A stretch of DNA of 37,206 nucleotides. Source: a virus. The position numbers were made by a program, and so were the translations under genes. Position 1 is the stretch's first letter, and the number at the start of each line of letters is the position of its first letter. The stretch lies in IMG/VR virus record IMGVR_UViG_3300023178_000123, positions 1-37,206 of that record. One strand, 5' to 3'. The notes beneath the pieces were generated by a model. That model was not told the origin of the DNA, ran no database searches, and saw nothing but the letters and a program-made list of their open reading frames with translations. Shown piece after piece: positions 22,722 to 30,002 of this stretch.

Positions 22722-23528
22722 TTATCCTATTTTCTTTTTTAATTCTTCTATCTCTTTCAATAGAGCTATATCTTTTATTTTTGGCATATGTGCTTCGAGT
22801 TTTACAAAAACATTGCCTTTGCGATTTGTTTTAAGATCAGGAAGACCGTATCCGGTAATACTGAATGTAGTGCCTGGTTTGGTGCCTTGTGGTATATTGA
22901 GTTTAACACTTCTGTCATCTAATGTATTAATTATTATAACACCTCCTGTTAAAAAGTCAAATAGATTTACAGACTTTTTAGTAAATAAATCATTACCATC
23001 TCTGGCCCAGTTACGATCTTTTTGTAGTTTAATTCTTATTAATAGGTTGCCTCTAGGATAGTTTCTATTTCCCTCGTCGCCGAGTCCTTCGTATTGTATA
23101 GTATCTCCGTGTCTTGCTCCTGGTGGAACATCAATATTTACAGTTTCTAACCTACCTGTTGAAAGTTGATAATTTACAACAAACGTATTTCCAAACATAA
23201 CATCTTTTAGCGTAACATTTACCGGCATTGTTATGTCTCTATTGCGTGGTGTAGTACGCTGACGGAACATGTCTTCAAAAGGTGTTCCTGAAAAAGGATT
23301 TCCGTATGCAAAGTCGTTTGAACGAAAACTAAACCCAGGTTGAGGATTATCGTATGCTGCTTTTTTCTGGGGATCTTTTAGTGTATCGTATGCTTCGTTT
23401 ATTTGTTTAAACTTATTCTCGTCACCGCCTCGGTCAGGATGATTTTTCATCGCTAGTTTGCGATAAGCATTTTTAATCTCACTGGAATCGGCTGTTCTGG
23501 GAACACCAAGTACTGTATAAGGATCCAT
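22722..23528 (-). CDS. dnaJ: DnaJ/CbpA-like Hsp40 co-chaperone
   Basis: A 268-residue J-protein with complete J domain (1-65): YTVLGVPRTADSSEIKNAYR, then the HPD tripeptide in KNHPDRGGDE and INEAYDTLKDPQKKAAYD. It lacks the Cys-rich zinc domain and continues through a Gly/Phe-rich linker to two C-terminal beta domains (VNIDVPPGARHGDTIQYEG and KLNIPQGTKPGTTFSITGYG), so it is CbpA/type II. It would stimulate host DnaK. It ends 6 bases before ClpA, and the pair is probably co-transcribed. Confidence 0.93.
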   Translation of the reverse strand: MDPYTVLGVPRTADSSEIKNAYRKLAMKNHPDRGGDENKFKQINEAYDTLKDPQKKAAYDNPQPGFSFRSNDFAYGNPFSGTPFEDMFRQRTTPRNRDITMPVNVTLKDVMFGNTFVVNYQLSTGRLETVNIDVPPGARHGDTIQYEGLGDEGNRNYPRGNLLIRIKLQKDRNWARDGNDLFTKKSVNLFDFLTGGVIIINTLDDRSVKLNIPQGTKPGTTFSITGYGLPDLKTNRKGNVFVKLEAHMPKIKDIALLKEIEELKKKIG

Positions 23529-23543
23529 ACAGTACTTATCGGA

Positions 23544-23960
23544 TTATTTGTCCTTTTTACTAGATCCGGTATACAAGCCAAACCATGCTGCACCAGCACC
23601 TACAACAACTGAAATAAGTCCTGATTGTTCCATACTTGGTGCTGGAAGTTCCATGTACCAAATAACAGTTTTATAAAGTAGAATAATGTAAACTGTTAGG
23701 AATAAACGTGGAAAAATTCTCCAAGCATCGACTGCTCTTGCCAAGTGTATAATTTTAGCATAAGGATTTGGGCCTAGATCTTTTACACTTGTATCTACTT
23801 CTAAATCTAGTTTAACTTTTCTTGTAGCAGTGCCGTCACTTGCTGGAACCGAAACTTCTGCTTCGTATTTTTGTTCCTCATACTTCATAGGTTCGGAACG
23901 TGCAGGTGCTGCTGCTGGCGCTGATTTTTCTTCTAAGTCAGCCGGACTTTTTCTTGGCAT
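23544..23960 (-). CDS. Membrane protein with two C-terminal TM segments (holin candidate)
   Basis: A 138-residue protein has a long soluble N-terminus (1-82, acidic/Ala-Pro-rich start MPRKSPADLEEKSAPAAAPA) and two C-terminal membrane helices: FPRLFLTVYIILLYKTVIWY and LISVVVGAGAAWFGLYTG, ending in GSSKKDK. The two-helix, Lys-tailed layout suits a holin or membrane anchor. Its position at the end of the lysis-gene block supports a lysis role; it overlaps the next TM gene by 23 bases. Function is inferred. Confidence 0.6.
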   Translation of the reverse strand: MPRKSPADLEEKSAPAAAPARSEPMKYEEQKYEAEVSVPASDGTATRKVKLDLEVDTSVKDLGPNPYAKIIHLARAVDAWRIFPRLFLTVYIILLYKTVIWYMELPAPSMEQSGLISVVVGAGAAWFGLYTGSSKKDK

Positions 23961-24240
23961 TTGTTTTCCCCTCTAACTCTTTTATACGAGCTTCTAATTC
24001 ATCAATTTTGGATGTGATTTTAGGATACTTAACACGCCATGCATTTGGATCATTTTGTAACCAAGTCCACCCCCAGCGAATTGCTAGATATTCTAGTGTA
24101 CGGTCAAACTTGCCCACAGCCCATATCGCCATTTTTGTATCTTTGAACCAAAACAAAAATGCAGCGCCAAATAATGAACCAGCAATACCTGTGTAAATCC
24201 ACAAGCGATCACTTGCCATGTTTTGTATCATTTCCCACAT
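23938..24240 (-). CDS. Small membrane protein in lysis cassette, RBS in hairpin
   Basis: A 100-residue protein with one strong TM helix, LWIYTGIAGSLFGAAFLFWF (13-32), followed by a charged amphipathic region (DTKMAIWAVGKFDRTLEYLA) and a coiled-coil end (KIDELEARIKELEG) with a Lys-rich tail. This could be a holin, antiholin or lysis regulator. A 9-base-pair inverted repeat (24238-24263) places the AUG in its stem and AAGGA in its loop. It overlaps the next TM gene by 23 bases. Confidence 0.65.
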   Translation of the reverse strand: MWEMIQNMASDRLWIYTGIAGSLFGAAFLFWFKDTKMAIWAVGKFDRTLEYLAIRWGWTWLQNDPNAWRVKYPKITSKIDELEARIKELEGKTNAKKKSG

Positions 24241-24263
24241 ATAGTTTCCTTGTTAACTATATG
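24238..24263 (-). promoter_or_regulatory. Inverted repeat enclosing the RBS of the 100-residue lysis-region gene
   Basis: In the RNA, CATATAGTT pairs with AACTATATG (9 of 9) around the loop AACAAGGA. The loop holds the Shine-Dalgarno and the 3' arm holds the AUG. A weak late-like box (CTAAATA, 24270-24264) would start a transcript inside the 5' arm. Confidence 0.7.
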
Positions 24264-24266
24264 TAT

Positions 24267-24722
24267 TTAGTTGAATGGATTTATATTTCCAATGATAGAC
24301 TTTGTTGGTTGATTGTTTTGAGCTTCAACTTCTGCTTTTGCACCGTCGATTTGTGCATTTGCATCGTCTAATGCTTGTTCAGATGCTTCGTAGTAGTTTT
24401 TATATGCTGCGATGATTTGTTTTTGCTGTGCTATTAGACGCATAATTTCACTCATATTAAGTGATAGTACTTCATAGCCGTCATCTGTAAGTCCTATAAG
24501 CATAGGATCTTTTTTATCTTTTAAAAGTTTTGCAAAAACTTCTTGTGCATTTTCTTCTGTGATAATAACCCATTCTACATCTTTTAAGCGTAGTTGTTCT
24601 ACAGGTGGAAGAACTAGTGCAGGTTTATCGATAGGTTTTGCACTGATTTCAATTTGTCTTGGTTTTGTTGTACAACCTGCAAGTACAAGTGTGCTAACTA
24701 GTGCTATTACTAAAAATCTCAT
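24267..24722 (-). CDS. Outer-membrane lipoprotein, o-spanin-like
   Basis: From ATG at 24722 the protein (151 residues) begins MRFLVIALVSTLVLAGCTTK, a lipoprotein signal with lipobox L-A-G-C (Cys17). The mature part has a Pro-rich stretch (KPALVLPPVEQLRLKDVEW), an alpha/beta domain, and a long helix (IMRLIAQQKQIIAAYKNYYE). Its start overlaps the i-spanin-like gene's stop (ATGA). A lipoprotein directly after endolysin and i-spanin is the usual o-spanin place. ATG at 24740 gives a six-residue extension. It is longer than typical o-spanins, so another lipoprotein role remains possible. Confidence 0.7.
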   Translation of the reverse strand: MRFLVIALVSTLVLAGCTTKPRQIEISAKPIDKPALVLPPVEQLRLKDVEWVIITEENAQEVFAKLLKDKKDPMLIGLTDDGYEVLSLNMSEIMRLIAQQKQIIAAYKNYYEASEQALDDANAQIDGAKAEVEAQNNQPTKSIIGNINPFN

Positions 24723-25216
24723 AGGTTCTTCCTTTTCCAAGCATCTGATTGTATGTTAGGATCAAAGTTTGGATTTGCATCTCTCCAACATTCTGGGTTT
24801 ATCTCGCTTGGTTTTGTTGCAGACATTTCTGCGTCTGTTAAAGGTGCCCCACTTAATATTTCTAAACAACGCTGTGCATTACGTGTTGCACCGTTTAAAA
24901 CTTTTTCTGTTAGCCCTGGCTTTGCAACTGCCGCGGCACCTATATCGTGTCGCGACAGTCTGTTTTCTAACGCTCTATTACGATCGCTAATTGCTTGAAA
25001 TTCGTTGGCCAATCTAGCATTTTCTTTTTGCATTGCTGCAAAACTTGCTGCTTGTGCTTTTAGAGCTTCTTCGTTGGTTTGGACTGCTGTTTCTAACTTA
25101 GCATTATTTTCCTGCAAGATAGCAATGCGCTCCTGTGTATCTTGATAATAAAGATACCCTGCGCCGGCCATTCCTGTCATCAAAAAGAAAAATACTATTG
25201 CTAACTTAGCACCCAT
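24719..25216 (-). CDS. Inner-membrane coiled-coil protein, i-spanin-like
   Basis: A 165-residue protein with a single N-terminal TM helix (LAIVFFFLMTGMAGAGYLYY), then a coiled coil of about 70 residues (ERIAILQENNAKLETAVQTN, EFQAISDRNRALENRLSR), and a periplasmic C-terminus with Cys in AQRCLEIL and PECWRD. This is the classic Rz-like layout: anchor in the inner membrane and meet an outer-membrane lipoprotein. It follows endolysin by 5 bases and couples to the lipoprotein downstream. Confidence 0.75.
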   Translation of the reverse strand: MGAKLAIVFFFLMTGMAGAGYLYYQDTQERIAILQENNAKLETAVQTNEEALKAQAASFAAMQKENARLANEFQAISDRNRALENRLSRHDIGAAAVAKPGLTEKVLNGATRNAQRCLEILSGAPLTDAEMSATKPSEINPECWRDANPNFDPNIQSDAWKRKNL

Positions 25217-25221
25217 CCTAC

Positions 25222-26079
25222 CTACCCCAATAATTTTCCCAGTGTTTTAGGTCCTACAATGCCGTCTGGAGCAAGCCCATTTTCACTTTGCCACTGCTGG
25301 ACAATGCGTTCAGTGCCTGGACCAAAGATACCATCTGCTGGCTCAATGCCTAACTTTTCTTGTACTTCTGCTACAAGCGGACCTCTACTGCCTTTGCGTA
25401 TAGTTTGATTTAAATTAAGTTCCTGCTCTTCGGGTTCTTCAAAATCACCACCTAATACATCCATAGCATGTAGATAATGTTTTTTACGATCATCTAAACC
25501 AATAGTGCCACCATTGATACGTTTTGTTGCGCCAACAATGTCTTGGTCATCACAATACTTGTTTAGGCCATTTGTATCCCAGAACCAGCAAGCACTATCT
25601 AATGCACCTTTTTTAGTGCGTACATAGTCTACTGCTTCTTCTGGACTCATATCTACTGCTTCGCCAAACTTTGTGTAGTTGTAACGTCCAGTAAGTTGAA
25701 GTATGCCGCCTCCGCGGAAACGCCAACCATCACCGCTATCTGCGTCTCCGTTGTCCATTCTATTTGCGTAAATAACGTTTGCAATTTTTTCAGGTTGTCT
25801 ATGATACTCATTTGCATCTCTTCCTGCTCGTTTAAAGTATTTAGGGAAAATTGTATTCAATGCTTTGGCGCTATAGTTCAAGTTTTCACTTAGTACTCTA
25901 AAGCCGCCGGACTCGTGTCCACACTGTGCAACAAACATTGCTACACGCTCAATCGTGTCTACTTCCCACAGTGGAAGGATCTCGCACATTGCTTCGTACC
26001 AGTCTTCCCAGTCGTCCCGATGAATAAGCTCTTCAGCCATCCACGGTTCGAAGTTAAATTTGAAGTGTTCTTTTGCCAT
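25222..26079 (-). CDS. Endolysin: GH19 muramidase/chitinase-fold domain plus PG-binding domain
   Basis: This 285-residue lysis enzyme has a GH19 (chitinase class I fold) catalytic domain (about 1-205), with the first catalytic Glu in QCGHESGGF (Glu56), NLNYSAKAL after Glu65, and GWRFRGGGILQLTGRYNY near 118-135. A C-terminal PG_binding_1 domain (about 224-285) reads TIRKGSRGPLVAEVQEKLG and DGIFGPGTERIVQQWQ. It should cleave peptidoglycan. No signal peptide, so it depends on a holin. Its leader starts with a late-type box (26117-26124) and a GNRA-capped hairpin. Confidence 0.92.
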   Translation of the reverse strand: MAKEHFKFNFEPWMAEELIHRDDWEDWYEAMCEILPLWEVDTIERVAMFVAQCGHESGGFRVLSENLNYSAKALNTIFPKYFKRAGRDANEYHRQPEKIANVIYANRMDNGDADSGDGWRFRGGGILQLTGRYNYTKFGEAVDMSPEEAVDYVRTKKGALDSACWFWDTNGLNKYCDDQDIVGATKRINGGTIGLDDRKKHYLHAMDVLGGDFEEPEEQELNLNQTIRKGSRGPLVAEVQEKLGIEPADGIFGPGTERIVQQWQSENGLAPDGIVGPKTLGKLLG

Positions 26080-26097
26080 TTAATTCCAATCCTACTT

Positions 26098-26124
26098 GCG
26101 GGTTGCCCCGTCCTTGTATTTATT
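26098..26124 (-). promoter_or_regulatory. Late-type box and GNRA hairpin in the endolysin leader
   Basis: Minus strand AATAAATA (26124-26117); predicted +1 at 26111. The RNA then reads A-CGGG-GCAA-CCCG, a four-pair stem with a GNRA tetraloop at the very 5' end, then GTAGGATTGGAATTAA before the ATG. Confidence 0.5.
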
Positions 26125-26836
26125 GGATTCTTTCCGCTACTAACGTCTTTCCGGCGTGTTCAAAAGTAAGTTTATTACCGTATTTTGTAATGTTATAGTC
26201 GCCTATGTATTTTGACAAATAAATGATTTCAGCAAAATCATCTGCGTTAAACGATTCTTTTATAGAATCAAGTGTTTCTTGTGTATTGCCTATGTCAATA
26301 AATTTAAATTTAATAGGATCTGCATAAAGTTTCTTAATAATAAGTGTATCGTCGTCCATTTCTACTGTTTCTAAGAAACTTTTACTAAAAAAGTTTTTAT
26401 AGTTTTCTAAACGAGATTCATTTACACGACTGTTATATTCATCACTTGTAGCAGGAATATCTTCACCTAATGCATCTTGTGAAATTGGAACACTACGGAA
26501 ATTTTTGTAGTATCTATATTTCATATCTTCTATTTGTGCAAGTTTTCCTACGCCGTCTAATAATTCCATAATTTGTTCTGGAACATCACGGGTTCGTTCC
26601 ATTTCAATGAAAACTCTATACAATCCGTCTGACTGCTCGCCTGCTGTTTTGTCAGCATCTAGTACAAAGTTATATCCGTGTTCTACAAATTTAGCAAGGT
26701 CATTTGCTGCTTCTTCAGTTTTTACTTTGAAGGCAAGTGTAACAATGCTGTCGTCTGACCCCATTTTACTTTTAAACGAATCAATCTCAACTATATGATC
26801 AACAAGATCTCTAAGTGCGTTTGCTTCTAAGGTCAT
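26120..26836 (-). CDS. Conserved hypothetical phage protein
   Basis: A 238-residue acidic soluble protein begins with MTLEANALRDLVDHIVEIDS and contains SIVTLAFKVKTEEAANDLAK, RVFIEMERTRDVPEQIMELL and a C-terminal small domain (YNITKYGNKLTFEHAGKTLV). Alternating alpha/beta, without membrane segments. Start overlaps the upstream gene (ATGA), so the two are coupled and led by the late-type box at 27379-27386. Virion assembly or morphogenesis is possible; unknown. Confidence 0.75.
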   Translation of the reverse strand: MTLEANALRDLVDHIVEIDSFKSKMGSDDSIVTLAFKVKTEEAANDLAKFVEHGYNFVLDADKTAGEQSDGLYRVFIEMERTRDVPEQIMELLDGVGKLAQIEDMKYRYYKNFRSVPISQDALGEDIPATSDEYNSRVNESRLENYKNFFSKSFLETVEMDDDTLIIKKLYADPIKFKFIDIGNTQETLDSIKESFNADDFAEIIYLSKYIGDYNITKYGNKLTFEHAGKTLVAERIQ

Positions 26837-27357
26837 ACTGCTGCCTCCGGTGCTGCTTCTGGAGCAGGTGCTGCTGCTACGTCTGCTGCTTGTGGTTCTG
26901 GATTAGTTTCGGGTGTTTGTGTAGGCTCAATATATACTTCTTCGTAATAACCGGAATATATGTCAGCAATTAAACGCTTTGGCATTTGAATTGTAACAAC
27001 CCAAATAGGTTTACGATCTAGTTTGCCCTTTTTAGTACCTGGACGATAGTCGTCTTGTGATTTAATTTTTCTAGGAACAATAACATGCGTCTTTTCGTAA
27101 GATACTTTGCAATCATAATCAAGTAAACGTTTGCCTCCCATTGGATCTGGCATGTTTTTTTTGTCCCACATAAAGGAACAAGTTACCCAATGACGTTCGA
27201 TATTAGGACCTTGACAAAGCTCTCCATCACTCCAGTTATCATAGACATAAACATCTAGAGAATCTAAAACTCTTTCAAAGTCTTTTAATACATTAAATGA
27301 TGTATTTGAATCGTAGATCGATTCAATGTTTTTTAAAACGTCTTCAATATCATGCAT
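26833..27357 (-). CDS. Conserved hypothetical marine T4-like phage protein
   Basis: A 174-residue soluble protein. It begins MHDIEDVLKNIESIYDSNTS and carries a distinctive run ending MPDPMGGKRLLDYDCKVSYE, VPRKIKSQDDYRPGTKKGKL and VVTIQMPKRLIADIYSGYYE; these segments are conserved in marine T4-like phages (recollection). The last 30 residues are Ala/Pro-rich. A late-type box and AAGGAATT Shine-Dalgarno precede it. Function unknown, possibly tail or morphogenesis related. Confidence 0.78.
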   Translation of the reverse strand: MHDIEDVLKNIESIYDSNTSFNVLKDFERVLDSLDVYVYDNWSDGELCQGPNIERHWVTCSFMWDKKNMPDPMGGKRLLDYDCKVSYEKTHVIVPRKIKSQDDYRPGTKKGKLDRKPIWVVTIQMPKRLIADIYSGYYEEVYIEPTQTPETNPEPQAADVAAAPAPEAAPEAAV

Positions 27358-27378
27358 GTTTCTAATTCCTTGTATACT

Positions 27379-27386
27379 TATTTATC
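27379..27386 (-). promoter_or_regulatory. Late-type promoter box for 26833..27357
   Basis: Minus strand GATAAATA; predicted start near 27373, giving a 16-base leader that contains AAGGAA before ATG at 27357. It is arranged back-to-back with the phoH box at 27424. Confidence 0.65.
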
Positions 27387-27423
27387 AGTATTTTAACATT
27401 ATAGTTATTATTCGAAGCCGCAT

Positions 27424-27431
27424 GATAAATA
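27424..27431 (+). promoter_or_regulatory. Late-type promoter box for phoH
   Basis: Plus-strand GATAAATA; T4 geometry puts +1 at 27437, one base before the leader hairpin. Confidence 0.65.
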
Positions 27432-27437
27432 CAAATG

Positions 27438-27470
27438 TAAGGACTGCTAGTTCTTATAACTAAGTCCTTA
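27438..27470 (+). promoter_or_regulatory. 5'-terminal hairpin in the phoH leader
   Basis: TAAGGACT (27438-27445) pairs with AGTCCTTA (27463-27470); a GC bulge follows, then TAGTT pairs with AACTA around the loop CTTAT. There is no U-run after it, so it is not a terminator. It could stabilise the mRNA 5' end or bind a regulator. Confidence 0.7.
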
Positions 27471-27500
27471 CTACAGACTCAACCCAAAGGAGGACACTTA

Positions 27501-28226
27501 ATGGGTGCAAAAAGAAAGGCTGCTCGGCAGCATTCCAACGCAAATTTTGCAAATAATGTAGTAAATTTTAATTCATTCCAAAAAAAGAAACAAGTCCAAA
27601 TCCTTCCAAGAAATAGAAACCAAGAAAGTTATGCACTGAAACTGTTAGACGAATCCAAAGACATTGTGTTTGGTATTGGTCCAGCAGGAACAGGTAAAAC
27701 TCTATTGGCTGTTCAAGTAGCAGTTAAACTATTCAAAGAAGGGGCAGTGGACAAAATCATCGTTACAAGACCAGCAGTGTCAGTTGACGAAGATTTAGGT
27801 TTTTTACCAGGAACGCTAGAACAAAAAATGGCACCATGGACAAGACCAATCTTTGATGTGTTACGTGAGTATTTCAATGCACGTGAGATAGAAGGAATGA
27901 TTGAAGAAGGTATTATTGAAATTGCTCCACTCGCATATATGAGAGGACGCACTTTCAAGCATGCTTTTATACTAGCAGACGAAATGCAAAACGCAACCCA
28001 AAATCAGATGAAAATGTTGTTAACTAGGTTAGGGGAAGGATCTATGATGGCTGTAACCGGAGATCTAGCACAGGCAGACAGACTAAAAGACAATGGTCTA
28101 ATAAATTTTACAAAACTGCTCGAAAAAACAGACGCAACACATATAGACATAGTCAACTTTGGACAGGGAGACATTGAAAGACATGAGGCAGTGAAAGAAG
28201 TTCTTCAAGTATACGGAGATACTTAA
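27501..28226 (+). CDS. phoH: PhoH-like P-loop ATPase
   Basis: A 241-residue PhoH-like protein: Walker A GPAGTGKT (60-67), IIVTRPAVSVDEDLGFLPGT (87-106, the family signature), MRGRTFKHAFILADEMQNAT (Walker B Asp-Glu) and LTRLGEGSMMAVTGDLAQAD. PhoH has an SF1-helicase-like core and may act on RNA; it is very common in marine phages, but its function in infection is not settled. It is one of two plus-strand genes, with its own late-type box, 5' hairpin, strong Shine-Dalgarno (AAAGGAGGACACTTA) and terminator, so it is transcribed alone. Confidence 0.93.
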   Translation: MGAKRKAARQHSNANFANNVVNFNSFQKKKQVQILPRNRNQESYALKLLDESKDIVFGIGPAGTGKTLLAVQVAVKLFKEGAVDKIIVTRPAVSVDEDLGFLPGTLEQKMAPWTRPIFDVLREYFNAREIEGMIEEGIIEIAPLAYMRGRTFKHAFILADEMQNATQNQMKMLLTRLGEGSMMAVTGDLAQADRLKDNGLINFTKLLEKTDATHIDIVNFGQGDIERHEAVKEVLQVYGDT

Positions 28227-28231
28227 CTAAC

Positions 28232-28489
28232 TTAGGGGAGTGGATCTCGTGAAACACTCCCTTTTTCTTTCTTAAGCAAATACATCAAATATTCATTTTT
28301 AGTGTATATTAACTTATAGTATCCTGCTTTTTGATCATGGTTAATTGTAAGTTTCCATGCAATCTGCATTTCTATATATTTTGTTAACCATATAGTTTTG
28401 GTACTAAAACTACTAAAAGTTGGAAGCCAAGCAAATTTTTCAGTTATAATTTCTTGTGGTGATCCTAAATATGCGCTTATATGCTTCAT
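28232..28489 (-). CDS. Small hypothetical protein downstream of thymidylate synthase
   Basis: An 85-residue protein begins [20 protein letters not shown] and is rich in aromatic and basic residues ([40 protein letters not shown]). It overlaps the ThyA gene by four bases. Its last 12 codons ([12 protein letters not shown] region) overlap the phoH terminator hairpin on the other strand. The function is unknown. Confidence 0.65.
   Translation of the reverse strand: MKHISAYLGSPQEIITEKFAWLPTFSSFSTKTIWLTKYIEMQIAWKLTINHDQKAGYYKLIYTKNEYLMYLLKKEKGSVSRDPLP
28236..28274 (+). terminator. Rho-independent terminator after phoH
   Basis: GGGAGTG (28236-28242) pairs with CACTCCC (28255-28261), a 12-base loop, then TTTTTCTTTCTT. 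It lies nine bases after the phoH stop and inside the last codons of the minus-strand gene 28232..28489. Confidence 0.85.
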
Positions 28490-29352
28490 ACAGCCATAGG
28501 TGCCTTAATAGTATCCATAGGATCATAACCCATTAATTTATAATCAGTTGGCTTAGTTTTTACTAGTTCTTCTAAATCTTTGAATTCAGGCATTAACAAA
28601 TCAGGAAGTTCTCTAGGAATTCTAGTAATTTGTTCTTGTACTTGCTCCATGTGGTTTTGGTAGATATGGCAATCGCCTCCTGTCCATACAAAATCGCCTA
28701 CTTTTAAATCAAGTAATTGTGCGAACATATGTGTAAGCAAACTATACGATGCAATATTAAATGGTACGCCAAGAAACATATCTGCCGAACGCTGATATAG
28801 TTGACAACTTAGTTCGCCATCAGTTACATGAAATTGGAACAGCGTATGACAAGGTGGTAAAGCCATTACGCCTACTCTGTCAGCATTCCATGCACTTACA
28901 ATATGTCTGCGACTATCTGGATTGTAGTGCAGTTGTTCTAAAACTTCTGCAATTTGATCTACATAACCAAGTGCAGCATCCCACCGGCGCCACTGATGTC
29001 CGTAAACAGGACCTAAATCTTTGTTAACGTCATCATTAATATAACCTAAGTCTTTGCCTTGCTTGTCTGCATTAGCAGTCCATATTGTAGTTTTACCTAC
29101 AAGTTCTTCTCTAGGTTTGCCGTAGTGTATTTCGGCAAGTCTACGCTCGTCACTAGACCCTTCAAGCATCCAAAGCAGTTCACTAACTACACTTTTCCAA
29201 GCGAGTTTTTTAGTAGTCACTGCGGGGAAGCCTTTGCGTAAGTCAAAACGCATCTGGTAGCCAAATACACTCTTAGTACCGACGCCGGTGCGATCGCTTC
29301 GATCTTTGCCGTGTTCTAATATGTGTTTTAATGCTCCTAGATATTGATCCAC
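28486..29352 (-). CDS. thyA: Thymidylate synthase (ThyA type)
   Basis: A 288-residue enzyme methylating dUMP to dTMP with methylene-tetrahydrofolate. It shows [20 protein letters not shown] (18-37), [11 protein letters not shown] (114-124), the catalytic Cys168 in [11 protein letters not shown], the dUMP-binding [20 protein letters not shown] and a [11 protein letters not shown] motif. The C-terminal end APMAV fits. It is paired with DHFR (29355-29828) three bases upstream, as T4 td and frd are, so the dihydrofolate formed is recycled in the same unit. No intron is visible. Confidence 0.96.
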   Translation of the reverse strand: MDQYLGALKHILEHGKDRSDRTGVGTKSVFGYQMRFDLRKGFPAVTTKKLAWKSVVSELLWMLEGSSDERRLAEIHYGKPREELVGKTTIWTANADKQGKDLGYINDDVNKDLGPVYGHQWRRWDAALGYVDQIAEVLEQLHYNPDSRRHIVSAWNADRVGVMALPPCHTLFQFHVTDGELSCQLYQRSADMFLGVPFNIASYSLLTHMFAQLLDLKVGDFVWTGGDCHIYQNHMEQVQEQITRIPRELPDLLMPEFKDLEELVKTKPTDYKLMGYDPMDTIKAPMAV

Positions 29353-29354
29353 TT

Positions 29355-29828
29355 TTATCTCCTACTATATTTTTCGATTGTTAACACATCTGACTCTTCC
29401 CATTTCGCAAACTTAAATTTTTCTCCAATAAGTTTATCATCTAAATGTGTATCACAATCATATATTCCTGTTATTCTGCTAATCCAAACCTCGTCAATAA
29501 TGTCAATAAGAAGTTCAAATATTTGTGCGCCGCCGATAACCCAAATATCTTTTCGATTTAAATTTGGCAGCATTGCTAGTGCTTCATCTAGTGTAAGTTT
29601 TACATCATAACCTTCACTAACTTCTTTTGTGCTAATAACTATGTTTTCACGATTAGGTAGAGGTTTAGGCATGTCTGGATCTTCCCATGTAACTCTACCC
29701 ATTACTACTGTACTATTTTTTGTACACTCTTTGAACCATTTTTGGTCTTCGGGTTGATGAGGCCACGGTAATGTTCCGCTTTTTCCTATCCCCCAATCTT
29801 CGTCACATGCAAAAATTGCTCTAATCAT
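29355..29828 (-). CDS. folA: Dihydrofolate reductase
   Basis: A 157-residue DHFR. It begins [25 protein letters not shown] with the Trp-Gly-x-Gly loop and Pro-Trp, then [20 protein letters not shown] (NADPH-binding T/S-x-xx motif), and [14 protein letters not shown] (the GG motif). Asp is in the usual catalytic position (PEDQKWF, Glu/Asp27 region). It reduces dihydrofolate to tetrahydrofolate for thymidylate synthase, whose gene starts three bases later. Shine-Dalgarno AGGAGGATAAGTT precedes the ATG. Confidence 0.95.
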   Translation of the reverse strand: MIRAIFACDEDWGIGKSGTLPWPHQPEDQKWFKECTKNSTVVMGRVTWEDPDMPKPLPNRENIVISTKEVSEGYDVKLTLDEALAMLPNLNRKDIWVIGGAQIFELLIDIIDEVWISRITGIYDCDTHLDDKLIGEKFKFAKWEESDVLTIEKYSRR

Positions 29829-29831
29829 AAC

Positions 29832-30002
29832 TTATCCTCCTGTTTCCCCTTCCAACTGTTTTATTCGTTGTTTTAGAAAACTGATTGTTGTATGTATATG
29901 TCCTGTGTCGTGAGGTTGTAATAGTGTTGTATAGTATTTAACTTCTTCCTTCAAAACATCTATACGTATTAAATCGTGTATAAGTTGTTTGTTTTTAGTC
30001 AC
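29832..30002 (-). CDS. Small coiled-coil protein, GTG start
   Basis: From GTG at 30002 (overlapping the ferredoxin stop region) the 56-residue product is helical: [20 protein letters not shown], then [18 protein letters not shown] heptad pattern suggests a dimeric helix. An upstream in-frame ATG at 30068 would extend it into the ferredoxin gene, which is less likely. It sits between ferredoxin and DHFR. The function is unknown. Confidence 0.55.
   Translation of the reverse strand: MTKNKQLIHDLIRIDVLKEEVKYYTTLLQPHDTGHIHTTISFLKQRIKQLEGETGG

Noticed and set aside
22932-22959. TTGACT-N16-TATAAT inside dnaJ
   Set aside because: Spacing differs from the 17-base rule of the others, it lies in the middle of a conserved domain and over 200 bases before clpA; coincidence is more likely.
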